Source: Acetobacteraceae bacterium (GTDB lineage Bacteria; Pseudomonadota; Alphaproteobacteria; Acetobacterales; Acetobacteraceae). Taken from it: a stretch of DNA of 64,000 nt. Position numbers and translations under genes: made by a program. The notes under the pieces are model-generated. The model made no database searches, had not been told where the DNA came from, and was given only the letters and a program-made list of their open reading frames with translations. Below, in pieces: positions 52,936 through 62,183 of this stretch (within the stretch, counting starts at the first letter, position 1; each line of letters begins with the position of its first letter). Where the stretch lies: contig JANXMB010000141.1 of NCBI GenBank assembly GCA_025354865.1, forward strand, positions 1-64,000, in the 5' to 3' direction.

Positions 52936-54249
52936 TTACGAAGCCGGCCCGATCCGGCCCCGACATTCCCCGAACCCGATCGACACCATCCCCGGCCGCC
53001 GGCAATGCGCTCGGAATACGATATCGTCGCCGTCCACCAGATAATGCCGCGTCTCCCCGTTCCCCAGATCGATCGCCTTCTGGCCGCCGCGGCTCATTTC
53101 CAGCAGGCAGCCCTCGGTGCCGACATCGGGGCCGGACACGGTGCCGGTCCCCAACAGATCGCCGGGCATCAGGTTGCAACCGTTCGACGTGTGGTGCGTC
53201 ACCATCTGCGCCACCGTCCAATACAAAACCGATGCGTTGACCGTCGAGAGCCGATGCGGCGGCGTCCCCTCCGCGCGCATCCGAGCGGAATGGATATAGA
53301 CCTCGAAATCGATGTCCAGGCCGCCATGGGCCTGATCGTCGCCGTCCAGCAGATGCGGCAACGGCGCCGGATCGCCGTCCGGGCGTGGCGGTTGGGCGCG
53401 GCGGAACGGGGCCAGGGCCTCGGGTGTGACGATCCAGGGGGACACGAAGGACGAGAAGCTTTTGCCCAGGAAGGGACCGAGCGGCTGCGATTCCCAGGAT
53501 TGAATGTCGCGGGCGGACCAATCGTTCAACAGGCTGAACCCGGCGATATGGTGCGGCGCCTGGGCGATGGGAATCGGCTCCCCGACTGGGTTGCCGGGGC
53601 CGATCCAAATGCCGAGTTCGATCTCGTAATCCAGGTTGCGGCAGGGGCCGAAGCTGGGCGCGGCTTCGTCTGGGCGTTTGCGTTGGCCGTTCGGGCGCTT
53701 CAGCGGCGAGCCGGACAACCGCACGGAGGACGCGCGGCTGTGATACGCGACGGGGACGTAACGGTAATTCGGCAGCACGGGATTGTCGGGTCGGGTGATC
53801 CGACCGGCGGTGATCACATGTTCGATGCCGGCGAAGAAATCGGTGAAGTTGCCGACCTGCACCGGCATATGGGCGGTGCAGGCGGCGGCGTCGTGCAGGA
53901 TGCGGGCGGCGTAGGCCCGACCGGCGCCGCCGGTTGCCAGCAGGTCCGACACCGCGCGGCGCAAGGCTCGGCGGGCGGCCGAACCGGCGTCGAGCAGCGC
54001 GTTCAGGCTGCGACCGGATGCTTCCTGTGCCGCCGCCAGCGCGGCGCCGGCGAACAATCCGCATCCCACCGCCGCACCGATATCGAAAATACTGTCGCCG
54101 ATCGCGATCCCGCCGCGCGGCCCGCCGCCGGCCGGGGCGAACACACCCAAAGGCAGGTTCTGGATCGGGAACTCGGCGTGCCCATTCGCGGATGCGACCC
54201 AACTCGTGCGGGTGGGGTCCAGGGTGGGATCGTGCATCGTTTCGTTCAT
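52936..54249 (-). CDS. fahA: Fumarylacetoacetase
   Basis: Last enzyme of homogentisate breakdown, splitting fumarylacetoacetate to fumarate and acetoacetate; 437 residues. The N-terminal SH3-like domain ([13 protein letters not shown]) is followed by the catalytic FAH domain: [27 protein letters not shown] with Ca/Mg-binding Glu, [14 protein letters not shown] with Asp near residue 240, and GTGTVSGPD. Starts in an ATGA overlap with hmgA, so the two are coupled. No maleylacetoacetate isomerase gene is present in this operon. Confidence 0.96.
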   Translation of the reverse strand: MNETMHDPTLDPTRTSWVASANGHAEFPIQNLPLGVFAPAGGGPRGGIAIGDSIFDIGAAVGCGLFAGAALAAAQEASGRSLNALLDAGSAARRALRRAVSDLLATGGAGRAYAARILHDAAACTAHMPVQVGNFTDFFAGIEHVITAGRITRPDNPVLPNYRYVPVAYHSRASSVRLSGSPLKRPNGQRKRPDEAAPSFGPCRNLDYEIELGIWIGPGNPVGEPIPIAQAPHHIAGFSLLNDWSARDIQSWESQPLGPFLGKSFSSFVSPWIVTPEALAPFRRAQPPRPDGDPAPLPHLLDGDDQAHGGLDIDFEVYIHSARMRAEGTPPHRLSTVNASVLYWTVAQMVTHHTSNGCNLMPGDLLGTGTVSGPDVGTEGCLLEMSRGGQKAIDLGNGETRHYLVDGDDIVFRAHCRRPGMVSIGFGECRGRIGPAS

Positions 54250-55526
54250 GGGGTGTTTCCTGTAAACATTTTCGGCAGCCCGTCCCATGTCGAGTCGTAA
54301 TCGGTTTGCCGCTCGGGGATGGTCAGAGCGTGCTGCGTTGGGTGCAGAACCTGCCGCGTTTCGAACATGAACGCCAGGGTGTCGGTCAGTTTGGTCGGTG
54401 CCAATTCCGCCTCGATGGCGCGTGCGACGGTCGGGGCGTCGGGGCCGTGCGCGGAAAGCATGCCGTGCAACGACAATCCGCCGGGAATGAAACCGGCTGC
54501 TTTCGCGTCGTATGCTCCATGTACCAAACCCATGCACTCGTTCATGATGTTGCGGTGGAACCAGGGCGGTCGGAACGTGTGTTCCGCCACCATCCAGCGC
54601 GGCGGAAAGATGACGAAGTCGACATTCGCCACGCCGTCGGTGTCGGTCGGCGCGGTCAGCACGGTGAAGATCGACGGATCGGGGTGATCGACGCCGACGG
54701 TGCCGATCGCCATGAACCGCGCGAGGTCGTATTTGTACGGCGCCAGATTGCCATGCCACGCAACAACATCGAAGGGGCAATGTTTCAGCGTCGTTGCCCA
54801 AAGCGAACCCATATATTTTTGTACCAACTCCGTTTCGCAGTCGCTATCCTCGAAGCGCGCGACGGGAAAGAGAAAATCGCGTGGGTTGGCGAGACCGTTT
54901 GCGCCGATCGGCCCGAGGTTCGGCAGACACAGCGCCTGGCCGTGATTTTCGCAGATGTAACCACGAGATTTTCCATCGGGCAGGGCGACGCGGAAACGAA
55001 TCCCGCGCGGGATGACGGCGATTTCTCCCGGTGCGATTTCCATCGCCCCCAGTTCGGTTGCGATATCGAGCCGACCCGACTGCGGCACGATCAACAATTC
55101 CCCATCCGCATTCCAAAACACGCGTTCCATATCCGCATTTGCTCGGTAGATATGAACGCTGACGCCGGTGCCGCCGGTCGTGTCGGTGTTGGCCAGCATC
55201 GTGACGATACCAGCGACGAAATCGGTCGATTTGTCGGGAAATATCAGTGGATCCCAACGGAATCTATTCGGCGACGGATCGGACAACGCGCCGCCAAGCG
55301 TCCCGTTGGATATGCGTTTGTAGGGACCGTGCATCGCCGACGGACGGATGCGGTAAAGCCAAACGCGCCGGGATCGATGACGAGGAACGGTAAATGCGGT
55401 GCCGGATATCTGCTCGGCATAAAGCCCGAACGGTACATGTTGCGGGGTATTCTGTCCAACTGGCAAGGCCCCCACAACAGCTTCGGTTGCGTGCTCGTTG
55501 CCGAAACCCGACTGGTACGACAGCAT
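54246..55526 (-). CDS. hmgA: Homogentisate 1,2-dioxygenase
   Basis: Fe(II) dioxygenase converting homogentisate to maleylacetoacetate in tyrosine/phenylalanine degradation; 426 residues. The N-terminus [14 protein letters not shown] and [19 protein letters not shown] is diagnostic. The metal/active-site region is [21 protein letters not shown] near residue 320 with His and Glu ligands, followed by [15 protein letters not shown] with the third His. The ATG at 55526 has GGAGG 8 nt upstream. It is divergent from a MarR gene and heads the hmgA-fahA operon. Confidence 0.97.
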   Translation of the reverse strand: MLSYQSGFGNEHATEAVVGALPVGQNTPQHVPFGLYAEQISGTAFTVPRHRSRRVWLYRIRPSAMHGPYKRISNGTLGGALSDPSPNRFRWDPLIFPDKSTDFVAGIVTMLANTDTTGGTGVSVHIYRANADMERVFWNADGELLIVPQSGRLDIATELGAMEIAPGEIAVIPRGIRFRVALPDGKSRGYICENHGQALCLPNLGPIGANGLANPRDFLFPVARFEDSDCETELVQKYMGSLWATTLKHCPFDVVAWHGNLAPYKYDLARFMAIGTVGVDHPDPSIFTVLTAPTDTDGVANVDFVIFPPRWMVAEHTFRPPWFHRNIMNECMGLVHGAYDAKAAGFIPGGLSLHGMLSAHGPDAPTVARAIEAELAPTKLTDTLAFMFETRQVLHPTQHALTIPERQTDYDSTWDGLPKMFTGNTP

Positions 55527-55553
55527 GGTGTATCCTCCGATTGTAGTCCGTTC

Positions 55554-55567
55554 GTATTTCGATATAC
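55554..55567. promoter_or_regulatory. Palindrome in the hmgA-marR intergenic region (candidate MarR operator)
   Basis: GTATTTCGATATAC is a palindrome at 12 of 14 positions, centred on TCGA. It lies 28 bp before hmgA on the minus strand and just upstream of the -35 of the MarR promoter. MarR-type repressors bind sites of this size; binding is inferred from position. Confidence 0.45.
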
Positions 55568-55595
55568 TTGCGAGCGGTTGGTTCCTTGTTATAAT
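55568..55595 (+). promoter_or_regulatory. Sigma-70-like promoter for the marR gene
   Basis: TTGCGA (55568-55573) and TATAAT (55590-55595) are separated by 16 bp. The -10 is a perfect consensus, rare in this GC-rich DNA. Transcription would start near 55602, 17 bp before the MarR start codon. Confidence 0.6.
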
Positions 55596-55618
55596 GTCGT
55601 ATGTGGGAGTAGTTGTAA

Positions 55619-56128
55619 ATGAAATCACCGTCGAAAAAGGAAGCGGATTCGGTGCGTGCGGCGATCGCTTTCGATCTGGACGAATTTTTGCCTTATCGCC
55701 TATCCGTTACGACAAATCGAGTTTCGCGCCTGTTCGCCAAACAATATGCAGCGCAGTTCGGTTTGACTATTCCGGAATGGCGGGTGTTGGCCGTGGTCGG
55801 TCGATTGGGTACGTGTTCCCCCACCGGGGTCGGCGAATGGTCGGCCATGGATAAGGTCAAAGTCAGCCGCGCGGCAGCCGCTTTGGTGGTGAAGGGATTG
55901 TTGCGCCAGACGCAGGACCCGAACGACGGGCGCGGCCGCCTGCTGCGTATGACCCGCAAGGGCGTAACAGTGCACAGCGGTATCGTCCCGCTCGCCCGTT
56001 CCATCGAAGCCACCCTGGCCGAGGGGCTGACCAAAACCGAGTGGGCCGCACTCAACAAAGCGCTGGTCAAACTCAGCGAGCATGTCCTGGCGATCGAAGG
56101 ACCCGACCCCGGCGGCGGCCCGGATTGA
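55619..56128 (+). CDS. MarR-family transcriptional regulator (probable hmg regulator)
   Basis: Winged-helix regulator of 169 residues: [38 protein letters not shown], recognition helix near [15 protein letters not shown], wing [16 protein letters not shown]. Its divergent position from hmgA suggests control of homogentisate breakdown; in other bacteria HmgR repressors can be IclR- or MarR-type. GGGAG lies 11 nt before the ATG. The next gene follows 31 bp after its stop. Confidence 0.9.
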   Translation: MKSPSKKEADSVRAAIAFDLDEFLPYRLSVTTNRVSRLFAKQYAAQFGLTIPEWRVLAVVGRLGTCSPTGVGEWSAMDKVKVSRAAAALVVKGLLRQTQDPNDGRGRLLRMTRKGVTVHSGIVPLARSIEATLAEGLTKTEWAALNKALVKLSEHVLAIEGPDPGGGPD

Positions 56129-56159
56129 CGGGAACGCGGAACACCGCCACAGGACGGCT

Positions 56160-56921
56160 ATGGCCGAATCCCTCCGCGCCGATCCGATCGGTGTTCCGCA
56201 CGGTTTTTTCACACGTCGCGGTGGTGTATCCACCGGGCCGTTTGCCAGCTTGAATTGTAGCCTGTCCAGCGCCGACGACCGCGAGGCCGTGCTGGAAAAT
56301 CGCGCTCGCGTAGCCCGAGCGCTTGGGGCCGAACCGAGCAGGCTGTTGGGGCTGACGCAGGTGCATGGGCACGCGGTTGCAACCGCGACGGAGCCCTGGA
56401 TCGCCGGCGCCGGCCCGCGCGCCGATGCCATGGTGACCGACCGACCCGGCCTCGCGCTCGGTATCGTCACCGCCGATTGCGCCCCGGTCCTGTTCGCCGA
56501 CACAACCGCCGGGGTGATCGGCGCAGCCCATGCCGGCTGGCGCGGCGCGGTATCCGGCGCCATCGAGGCCACGATCGACGCCATGCTCGCCCTCGGTGCC
56601 AGGGCAGACCGGATCGCGGCGGCGGTGGGGCCGTGCATCGGCCAGAATTCCTACGAGGTCGGCGCCGATCTGCGCGATGCCGTGCTGGCCCGAGCCGCCG
56701 CCGATGCGGTGTTTTTCGTCCCCGGCAAGCGCGCGGATCGCTGGCAGTTCGATCTGCCGAGCTATTGTGCCGCGCGGTTGCGGGCTGCCGGGGTCGGTTC
56801 GGTCGTCGAAATCGGCGCCGATACCCTGGCCGAGGAAGATCGGTTCTTCAGCCATAGGCGCCGCACATTGGCCGGCGGCGGCCCGATCGGGCACCAGATT
56901 TCGGCAATCGCCCTTGTCTAA
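56160..56921 (+). CDS. Laccase-domain protein (YfiH/LACC1-type)
   Basis: A 253-residue protein of the DUF152/polyphenol oxidase family, shown in other organisms to be a purine nucleoside phosphorylase/adenosine deaminase. It has HGFFTRRGGVSTGP, GLTQVHGHAVATA with one metal His, TADCAPVLFAD with the Cys, and AAHAGWRGAVSG with the third ligand. The start at 56160 (MAESLRADPIG) is preferred; the longer frame reaches into the MarR gene. It overlaps the next gene by 8 bp. Confidence 0.92.
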   Translation: MAESLRADPIGVPHGFFTRRGGVSTGPFASLNCSLSSADDREAVLENRARVARALGAEPSRLLGLTQVHGHAVATATEPWIAGAGPRADAMVTDRPGLALGIVTADCAPVLFADTTAGVIGAAHAGWRGAVSGAIEATIDAMLALGARADRIAAAVGPCIGQNSYEVGADLRDAVLARAAADAVFFVPGKRADRWQFDLPSYCAARLRAAGVGSVVEIGADTLAEEDRFFSHRRRTLAGGGPIGHQISAIALV

Positions 56922-57816
56922 GCTGCCCCTTTTGCTGTGGCTGCTGCTGCTGGTCGGACTGGCCGGCTGCGGCGATTATCCGACGCCGTTCAAGGGCAAT
57001 CCCGGCGCCACCGCCGCGCGCCTGGCGCAGCCGACGGCCCCGTTGCTGGTGGTTGTCGCCCCCAACGATGCGGCGCTGCCGATCGATGCCCGTGGCGCCT
57101 TGGCCGAACGACTGGCGACGGCGTTGCAGGCGGAGGAAGTGCCGGCCCAGGCAAAACACCCGGCGCGCGGCGATTGGCAGTTGGTGTCCCGACTGGACAC
57201 GCGGGGCGCCACCAAGGTGCCGGTGTTCGAGGTGTTGGATCCCGCCGGCAAGGCGTTGGGCAGTGTCGAGGGGCGGGCGGCCTCGGCCGACACCTGGGCG
57301 GTCGGTAGTCCGGACTTCCTGCGATCGGTGGCGATCGAAGCGGCGCCGCGCATTTCCGCTCTGCTGACCGGCATCCGCATCGGCCGCGACCGCGCCGACC
57401 CCAACAGCCTGCTGAACCGCCCGGCCCGCGTCGCGGTGTTCGAGGTGACGGGCGCCCCCGGCGACGGCAACCCGGCACTGACCCGGCAGGTGCGTCAGCG
57501 CCTCGCGGCCTATGGGCTGCTGGTGCAGATCGACAAAGACGGTGCCGATTTCCTGATCCGGGGGCAGGTCGCGGTCGCGCCCACGCCGAACCGGAAGGAA
57601 CGGGTCGAGATCGATTGGACCGTTACCCGCCCGAACGGGGACGAACGCGGCAAGGTCACGCAGTTGAACGAAATACCGGCCGGATTGCTGGATCGCTACT
57701 GGGGCGACGTTGCGGTTGCGGTCGCGACCGAGGCTGCGGGCGCGCTTAACGATGTCGTGCTGAGCCAGACTGGACGGGATGAGGCGGCGAAAGCGGCGGC
57801 GGCCGGCAAGAAGTAA
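56914..57816 (+). CDS. Putative lipoprotein
   Basis: A 300-residue lipoprotein: KLPLLLWLLLLVGLAGCGDY with lipobox Cys at residue 18. The mature part has a Rossmann-like stretch of alternating strands (LLVVVAPNDAALPIDARGALAERLATAL), then RVAVFEVTGAPGDGNPALTRQV and WTVTRPNGDERGKVTQLN. It is reminiscent of small outer-membrane-anchored proteins found beside YfiH in Acetobacteraceae but I cannot name a family. The likely start is TTG at 56914, overlapping the laccase gene. The 3' end lies inside a 34-bp tandem duplication. Confidence 0.75.
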   Translation: MSKLPLLLWLLLLVGLAGCGDYPTPFKGNPGATAARLAQPTAPLLVVVAPNDAALPIDARGALAERLATALQAEEVPAQAKHPARGDWQLVSRLDTRGATKVPVFEVLDPAGKALGSVEGRAASADTWAVGSPDFLRSVAIEAAPRISALLTGIRIGRDRADPNSLLNRPARVAVFEVTGAPGDGNPALTRQVRQRLAAYGLLVQIDKDGADFLIRGQVAVAPTPNRKERVEIDWTVTRPNGDERGKVTQLNEIPAGLLDRYWGDVAVAVATEAAGALNDVVLSQTGRDEAAKAAAAGKK

Positions 57817-57869
57817 TACCGACCCGCCGGCCGCTGCCGGCAAGAAATAATACCGACCCGCCGGCCGCT
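57802..57869. repeat. 34-bp tandem duplication over the lipoprotein stop codon
   Basis: Two copies (57802-57835 and 57836-57869) of a unit starting GCCGGCAAGAA(G/A)TAATACC differ at one base. The first copy supplies the last codons and TAA of the lipoprotein gene; the second sits just before the convergent dehydrogenase stop. Internal GCCGGC repeats could form hairpins. Confidence 0.9.
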
Positions 57870-57877
57870 GCCGGCGA

Positions 57878-58768
57878 TTATTTCGCGCGCACTTCCTCGT
57901 TCAACGCGGTCTCGTAGACCTTGATCACCGAGGATGAATCGGCCGAACCGAGGCCCATGCCGCGCGCCATCCGTTGCAGGTTCATCACCTGCGGCGCGAT
58001 CATGCCGGGCACACCCAGCTCGTCCGCCAGTTCCAGCGCCAGACGCAGATCCTTGTGCGCCAGATCCAGCGCGAAGCTGGGGGCAAAATTGCCGGCGAAG
58101 GCTTTGGTGGCCATGTTGGCATAGCCGCTCGATGCGCCCGACGCGTTGCGGATCACCATATCCAGCTTCTTCAGATCGATGCCGGACCGCTTGCCCATCA
58201 TCAGCGCTTCGGCCGCGGCGGCGGCGTTGCAGAAGGCCAGCATGTTGTTGATCAGCTTGGCGACCGACCCGAAGCCGATATCGCCGAGGTGAATGACCTC
58301 CCCGCTGAAGGACTTCAGCAGCGGCAGGTTGCTTTCGAACACCGAGGCATCGCCGCCGACCATGATGACGATGGTGCCGTCGGTCGCCCGCGCGGTGCCG
58401 CCGGACACCGGCGCTTCCAGCATCTGGATGCCCTTGGCGGCCATGCCCTCGGCCACGCGCCGCGCGGTTGCCGGCGCGTTGGTGGACAGATCGATGAACA
58501 CGGTTCCCGGTTTGGCGTTGGCGGCGATGCCGGCCGGGCCTAGGGTCACGTCCTCGACGATTTTCGGCAGCGGCAAAGACGTGATGACCACATCGCAGCG
58601 GGCAGCAACATCGGCGACGGACGTGCCGGACGAAGCACCGAGATCGGTGCAGGCCTTCACCGCGTCGGGATTGAGGTCGAATACAATGACCTCGTGGTTC
58701 GTGTTCTTGATGATATTGCGGCACATGGGGCCACCCATGTTGCCGACACCGATGAAACCGACCTTCAT
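57878..58768 (-). CDS. 3-hydroxyisobutyrate dehydrogenase family protein
   Basis: NAD(P)-dependent beta-hydroxyacid dehydrogenase of 296 residues. KVGFIGVGNMGGPMCRNII is the cofactor motif; FIDLSTNAPATARRVAEG and EAPVSGGTARATDG near residue 120 bind substrate; the catalytic Lys is in GFGSVAKLINNMLAF near 170. Candidates are 3-hydroxyisobutyrate (MmsB) or tartronate semialdehyde (GarR) type; the sequence alone does not decide. It is monocistronic and convergent with the lipoprotein gene. Confidence 0.92.
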   Translation of the reverse strand: MKVGFIGVGNMGGPMCRNIIKNTNHEVIVFDLNPDAVKACTDLGASSGTSVADVAARCDVVITSLPLPKIVEDVTLGPAGIAANAKPGTVFIDLSTNAPATARRVAEGMAAKGIQMLEAPVSGGTARATDGTIVIMVGGDASVFESNLPLLKSFSGEVIHLGDIGFGSVAKLINNMLAFCNAAAAAEALMMGKRSGIDLKKLDMVIRNASGASSGYANMATKAFAGNFAPSFALDLAHKDLRLALELADELGVPGMIAPQVMNLQRMARGMGLGSADSSSVIKVYETALNEEVRAK

Positions 58769-58867
58769 ATAACCTGCTCCGTCTGGCGCCGGACGATCCG
58801 GCGTGTGCGCGGGAGTTTGGCGTACTTGGGCCGGGAAGTCAGCGGCACGGCATGCCGATGCGGGACG

Positions 58868-59050
58868 TCAGTTCTCCCGCAGGGCCAGACGCGCGGCGCC
58901 GATCAACCGCGCCGCGACTTGCTTATCGAGCATCCACGCCCGGGCTTCCAGCTCGGCGAGCATGTCGGCCATCCACTCCACCGGTCCTGCCATGGTCAAT
59001 GCATCGTCGATATCGCCGATGCTCAAAGGCGCGCGGTCTATATGTAACAT
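58868..59050 (-). CDS. Small hypothetical protein (60 residues)
   Basis: A 60-residue frame with good GC-rich third positions: starts MLHIDRAPLSIGDIDDAL, then a predicted amphipathic helix with Trp (VEWMADMLAELEARAWML) and a basic tail ending LALREN. No family recognised and no motif of known function. It is on the same strand as the dehydrogenase, 100 bp upstream of it, so it may be transcribed ahead of it. Confidence 0.5.
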   Translation of the reverse strand: MLHIDRAPLSIGDIDDALTMAGPVEWMADMLAELEARAWMLDKQVAARLIGAARLALREN

Positions 59051-59548
59051 GTCGGTTCAGCCCTTGGATTTTATCCGGTATTTCAACAACGAGCGTCGAA
59101 CTAGAGCGTGATCGCCTGAGGTTGACTTCAACCTCGGGCGTGAATCACCCTCTCAAACAAAGGCTTAGACCATGATCCAACGCCGAGATCGCGTGCAACC
59201 TCAAACGATCATGGTCTAAGGGTGAGAAATGCGCGGTTTGCGGGCAATTCGTCCGTTATCCGACCGTCCGCCACGAGGGACCCCGAACCGTCCGCCGACC
59301 GAGGCCCTAACCCTTGCTGCGGTCATTTCGGAACCTGCACCAAACGCGCCGTCGAACCAACGACAATGATGGTCAGTCGGACACGCGGCATACACCGTTA
59401 CGCTCGGAACAGGCCTCCGGACTATAACGAAGGTTGTAGTCCTGTTGGCCGATCTTCCGCCAAAGGGGGTCGTTTCCGCGAGGCCGGGCGATAATATGCG
59501 GTTGCGGTTGGACCTCGATGCCGGTGTCCGGCCTCTCGGAGAGCGGTA
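59051..59548. other. 498-bp gap between small ORF and receiver gene
   Basis: Contains the composite palindromic element at 59103-59222. The remaining 59223-59548 has open frames in several phases but none with a convincing start, ribosome-binding site or family motif; a GGAGAG lies just before the receiver gene. I see no clear promoter. Confidence 0.5.
59103..59222. repeat. Composite palindromic element (REP/MITE-like)
   Basis: Right part: perfect 14-bp inverted repeat CTTAGACCATGATC (59164-59177) and GATCATGGTCTAAG (59207-59220). Left part: GAGGTTG (59118-59124) and CAACCTC (59129-59135) around ACTT, with partial outer pairing of AGAGCGTGAT to AATCACCCTCT; CAACCTC recurs inside the right loop. 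It resembles the GATCATG-ended palindromes common in alphaproteobacterial intergenic DNA. Confidence 0.75.
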
Positions 59549-59908
59549 ATGGACAGGCCTGCCGTCTTGCTGTTGACTGACGATCCGAACATCGCCAGGG
59601 CGATCGGAATGTTGTTGCACGATTGGGGTTACGACGGCTGTCCGGCGGACTCCGGTTGGCATGAGGCCGGCAACGGCCGTCGTGTCGCCGGGATTCTGGT
59701 GGATTTGCTGGTGACCGGCACGACCAAAGCGCTCGATGCCGCGCTGGCGCTGCGCAAGTGCCTGGGCGGGTCCGTGCCGATCCTGATCCAGGCCAACGAA
59801 GGATGTGCCCATCTGCCGCAGGCCCTGGCCGATCGGGTATCGATCCTGCCGAAGCCTGTCGATCCCAGCGATGTCCGTGCATGGCTCATGTCGCAGAGCC
59901 GTTGCTGA
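59549..59908 (+). CDS. Stand-alone receiver-domain protein
   Basis: A single-domain response regulator of 119 residues. Acidic TDDP near residue 10, a probable phospho-acceptor Asp in GILVDLLVTGT near 51, and the Lys in SILPKPVDPSD near 101. The loop after the Asp lacks the usual Pro-Gly and the Thr/Ser position is not obvious, so the domain is somewhat divergent. GGAGAG precedes the ATG. It ends 1 bp before a hybrid kinase gene, suggesting it receives or competes for that kinase's phosphate. Confidence 0.75.
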   Translation: MDRPAVLLLTDDPNIARAIGMLLHDWGYDGCPADSGWHEAGNGRRVAGILVDLLVTGTTKALDAALALRKCLGGSVPILIQANEGCAHLPQALADRVSILPKPVDPSDVRAWLMSQSRC

Positions 59909-59909
59909 T

Positions 59910-62183
59910 ATGAAATACGACCCAGGCCGGCGCACGGCGTCGCGCACCTGGTTCTGCCTTCCCGTCGCCGTCGTCGGGATTACCGCATCGCTGGTTCTCG
60001 GCTTCGTGGTTCGTATCGAAGAAAACACGAGAATCCGAGCAGGGCTCGAAACCCAGGCCGCGCGGTTGGCCAACGATATCGAAAAACGTTTCGACGAAGG
60101 CACAAGGCCGATATCCATCCTGGCCCTGTTTCTAGAAACCGCCGGCGCCCGATCGCCGGAACGTTTCGCTGCAATGGCGGCTAAGGTGGAAACCTTGGGC
60201 ATTCCGCTCGGGCGCATCAACTGGGTGCCTCGGGTGCTGGATGCCGAGCGACGGAGTTTCGAAGCCGAAGCCCAAGCAGCCGGAATGGATGGATATCGCA
60301 TTCAGAAATTGATGCCGGACGGCCGCTTCGTGCCGGCGGATCGGACGCCCGAGTATTTTCCGATCCGGCTCGAAACGACATCGCATGGATTTCCCGACGC
60401 GTTCGGATACGATGTCGTTTCTGACCCGACCCGCCGCGCGACCGCCGAGGCGGCGCGTGACATGGGCGAACAGGTCGCGGTGCGTCCACGCTTGATCCAG
60501 GCCGAATTGCGGTTGACCCCGGCTTACACCATCTATTGGCCGCTGTTCCGCGATGGGCTCGTGCCAGTTTCGATTGCCGAACGCCGCCGCCTGCTGACCG
60601 GCTACGTGACGGCGACGGTGCGGCTCGACGACCTGCTGGCATACGCGCTGCGGGCATCCTTGCCCTCGGCCGCGACGGTGGTCTTCCGTGCCCGCAACCC
60701 AACCGCCGACAGCCACCTGGAGCCGGTCGGCTGGTACACACCCGATACCGAACTGACGATCTACCACCCCGGCATGGACCTGCCCGCTTTGCCCGCGCAT
60801 GTCTTCGAGCAACGGTTCGTTTTACAGCATCACGCTTGGCAACTGAGTATCGGCTTCCCTGACGCCGCCGCTGCCCGCATGCGCGACAGTATGCCGTTGC
60901 TGGTCGCCAGCCTCGGGCTGACGATCACCTTCGCGCTGACCGGTCTGGTGTATGGCGTCAGCCGGGAAGCCGAGCGCGACCGATCCCGCCGCCGGCAGAC
61001 CCAGGCACTGGTGGCCGAGCTGGAATATGCAAACCGGGCACTGGTGCGGGCGAATGCCCAGCTCAGCGAGCGGGAACGCGCCAGTATCGACCTCGCCCAT
61101 GCCCGCACGCGCTTCCTGGCCTCCGCGAGCCACGACCTGCGCCAACCGTTGCATGCGCTGGCCCTGTTCACCTCCGCCCTCGCTCGCCGCGTCAGCGACC
61201 CCAGCGCCGTCGATCTCGTCGCCAACATCCATGCGCTCGGTCTTTCGATGCAGGGCATGTTCACCAGCCTGCTGGACCTGTCGCGGCTGGATACCGGATC
61301 GATCCAAGTCCGTGTCGGGCCGTGCGATCTGGGGGCGCTGATCGGGCGGCTGTTGGCGGAATATACACCGCGGGCGACGGCCAAGAAGCTGGCGGTGCGC
61401 AAGGCCGGTCGCTACCCGGTGGTCGAAACCGACCCCAGCCTGCTGGAAGCCGTGCTGCGCAACTTGATCGACAATGCGATCAAGTTCACCGATCACGGCG
61501 GCATTCTGATCGCCTGCCGGACCCGCCACGGTATGCGGGCGATCGAAATCTGGGACACCGGCCCGGGCATTCCGCTGCAACAGCAGGAACGCATTTTCGA
61601 GGAATTCGAGCGGCTCGAAGGCAGCAATGCCAAGCCGGGTTTCGGTTTGGGACTGCCCATCGTGCGCAAGCTTTGCGCGTTGATCGGCGCGCAGGTTGCG
61701 GTCTGCTCCCGCCCGGGGCACGGCAGCCGTTTCGTGGTGACGCTGCCGGTGCCGGTCGGTCCGCCGCCGATCGCGGTGGCAGGACAGGCGCAGGCGCAGG
61801 CGGCGCCGTCTGTCGCGGCCAAGACCATTCTCCTGGTGGACGACGATCCGAGTGTATTGCGCGCATTGACGCTGGAGTTGGCGGATTGCGGGCATCGTGT
61901 CTTTGCCGCGACGAATACGGCGGACGGCATGCGGCTGATCGGAACGGGGCCGGCGTTCGATATGGCGATCCTCGACCTCCGGTTGGGGGGGAAGCACGAC
62001 GGTTGGGCGCTGGCCGATGCCTGGCGCCAGCGCCGTCCCGATCGCCCGGTTGTGCTGATGACCGGCAGCACGGACGTAGAGACGCTGCGTCGGGTGCGCG
62101 ATTCCGGTCTGCCGGTACTGTTCAAGCCGGTGGCGCCGCACGTATTGCACCGCGTTATCGCGTCGCCTTCGGATTGGGAGTGA
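59910..62183 (+). CDS. CHASE-domain hybrid sensor histidine kinase
   Basis: Membrane hybrid kinase of 757 residues. TM1 is near 17-36. A periplasmic CHASE-type domain spans about 80-280 (FAAMAAKVETLGIPLGRINW, WVPRVLDAERRSFEAEA, GYRIQKLMPDGR, EYFPIRLE). TM2 is near 335-355. HisKA has SASHDLRQPLHAL with His near 408; the ATP domain has NLIDNAIKFTD, WDTGPGIPLQQ and GFGLGLPIVRK. The C-terminal receiver from about 640 has VDDDPSV and Asp in AILDLRLGG near 689. Part of a three-gene signalling group; its 3' end overlaps the convergent LuxR regulator by 29 bp. Confidence 0.92.
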   Translation: MKYDPGRRTASRTWFCLPVAVVGITASLVLGFVVRIEENTRIRAGLETQAARLANDIEKRFDEGTRPISILALFLETAGARSPERFAAMAAKVETLGIPLGRINWVPRVLDAERRSFEAEAQAAGMDGYRIQKLMPDGRFVPADRTPEYFPIRLETTSHGFPDAFGYDVVSDPTRRATAEAARDMGEQVAVRPRLIQAELRLTPAYTIYWPLFRDGLVPVSIAERRRLLTGYVTATVRLDDLLAYALRASLPSAATVVFRARNPTADSHLEPVGWYTPDTELTIYHPGMDLPALPAHVFEQRFVLQHHAWQLSIGFPDAAAARMRDSMPLLVASLGLTITFALTGLVYGVSREAERDRSRRRQTQALVAELEYANRALVRANAQLSERERASIDLAHARTRFLASASHDLRQPLHALALFTSALARRVSDPSAVDLVANIHALGLSMQGMFTSLLDLSRLDTGSIQVRVGPCDLGALIGRLLAEYTPRATAKKLAVRKAGRYPVVETDPSLLEAVLRNLIDNAIKFTDHGGILIACRTRHGMRAIEIWDTGPGIPLQQQERIFEEFERLEGSNAKPGFGLGLPIVRKLCALIGAQVAVCSRPGHGSRFVVTLPVPVGPPPIAVAGQAQAQAAPSVAAKTILLVDDDPSVLRALTLELADCGHRVFAATNTADGMRLIGTGPAFDMAILDLRLGGKHDGWALADAWRQRRPDRPVVLMTGSTDVETLRRVRDSGLPVLFKPVAPHVLHRVIASPSDWE

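Noticed and set aside
59222-59494. 90-codon plus-strand frame in the gap before the receiver gene
   Set aside because: No ribosome-binding site, Arg/Pro-rich with no motif, and it begins at the end of the palindromic element.
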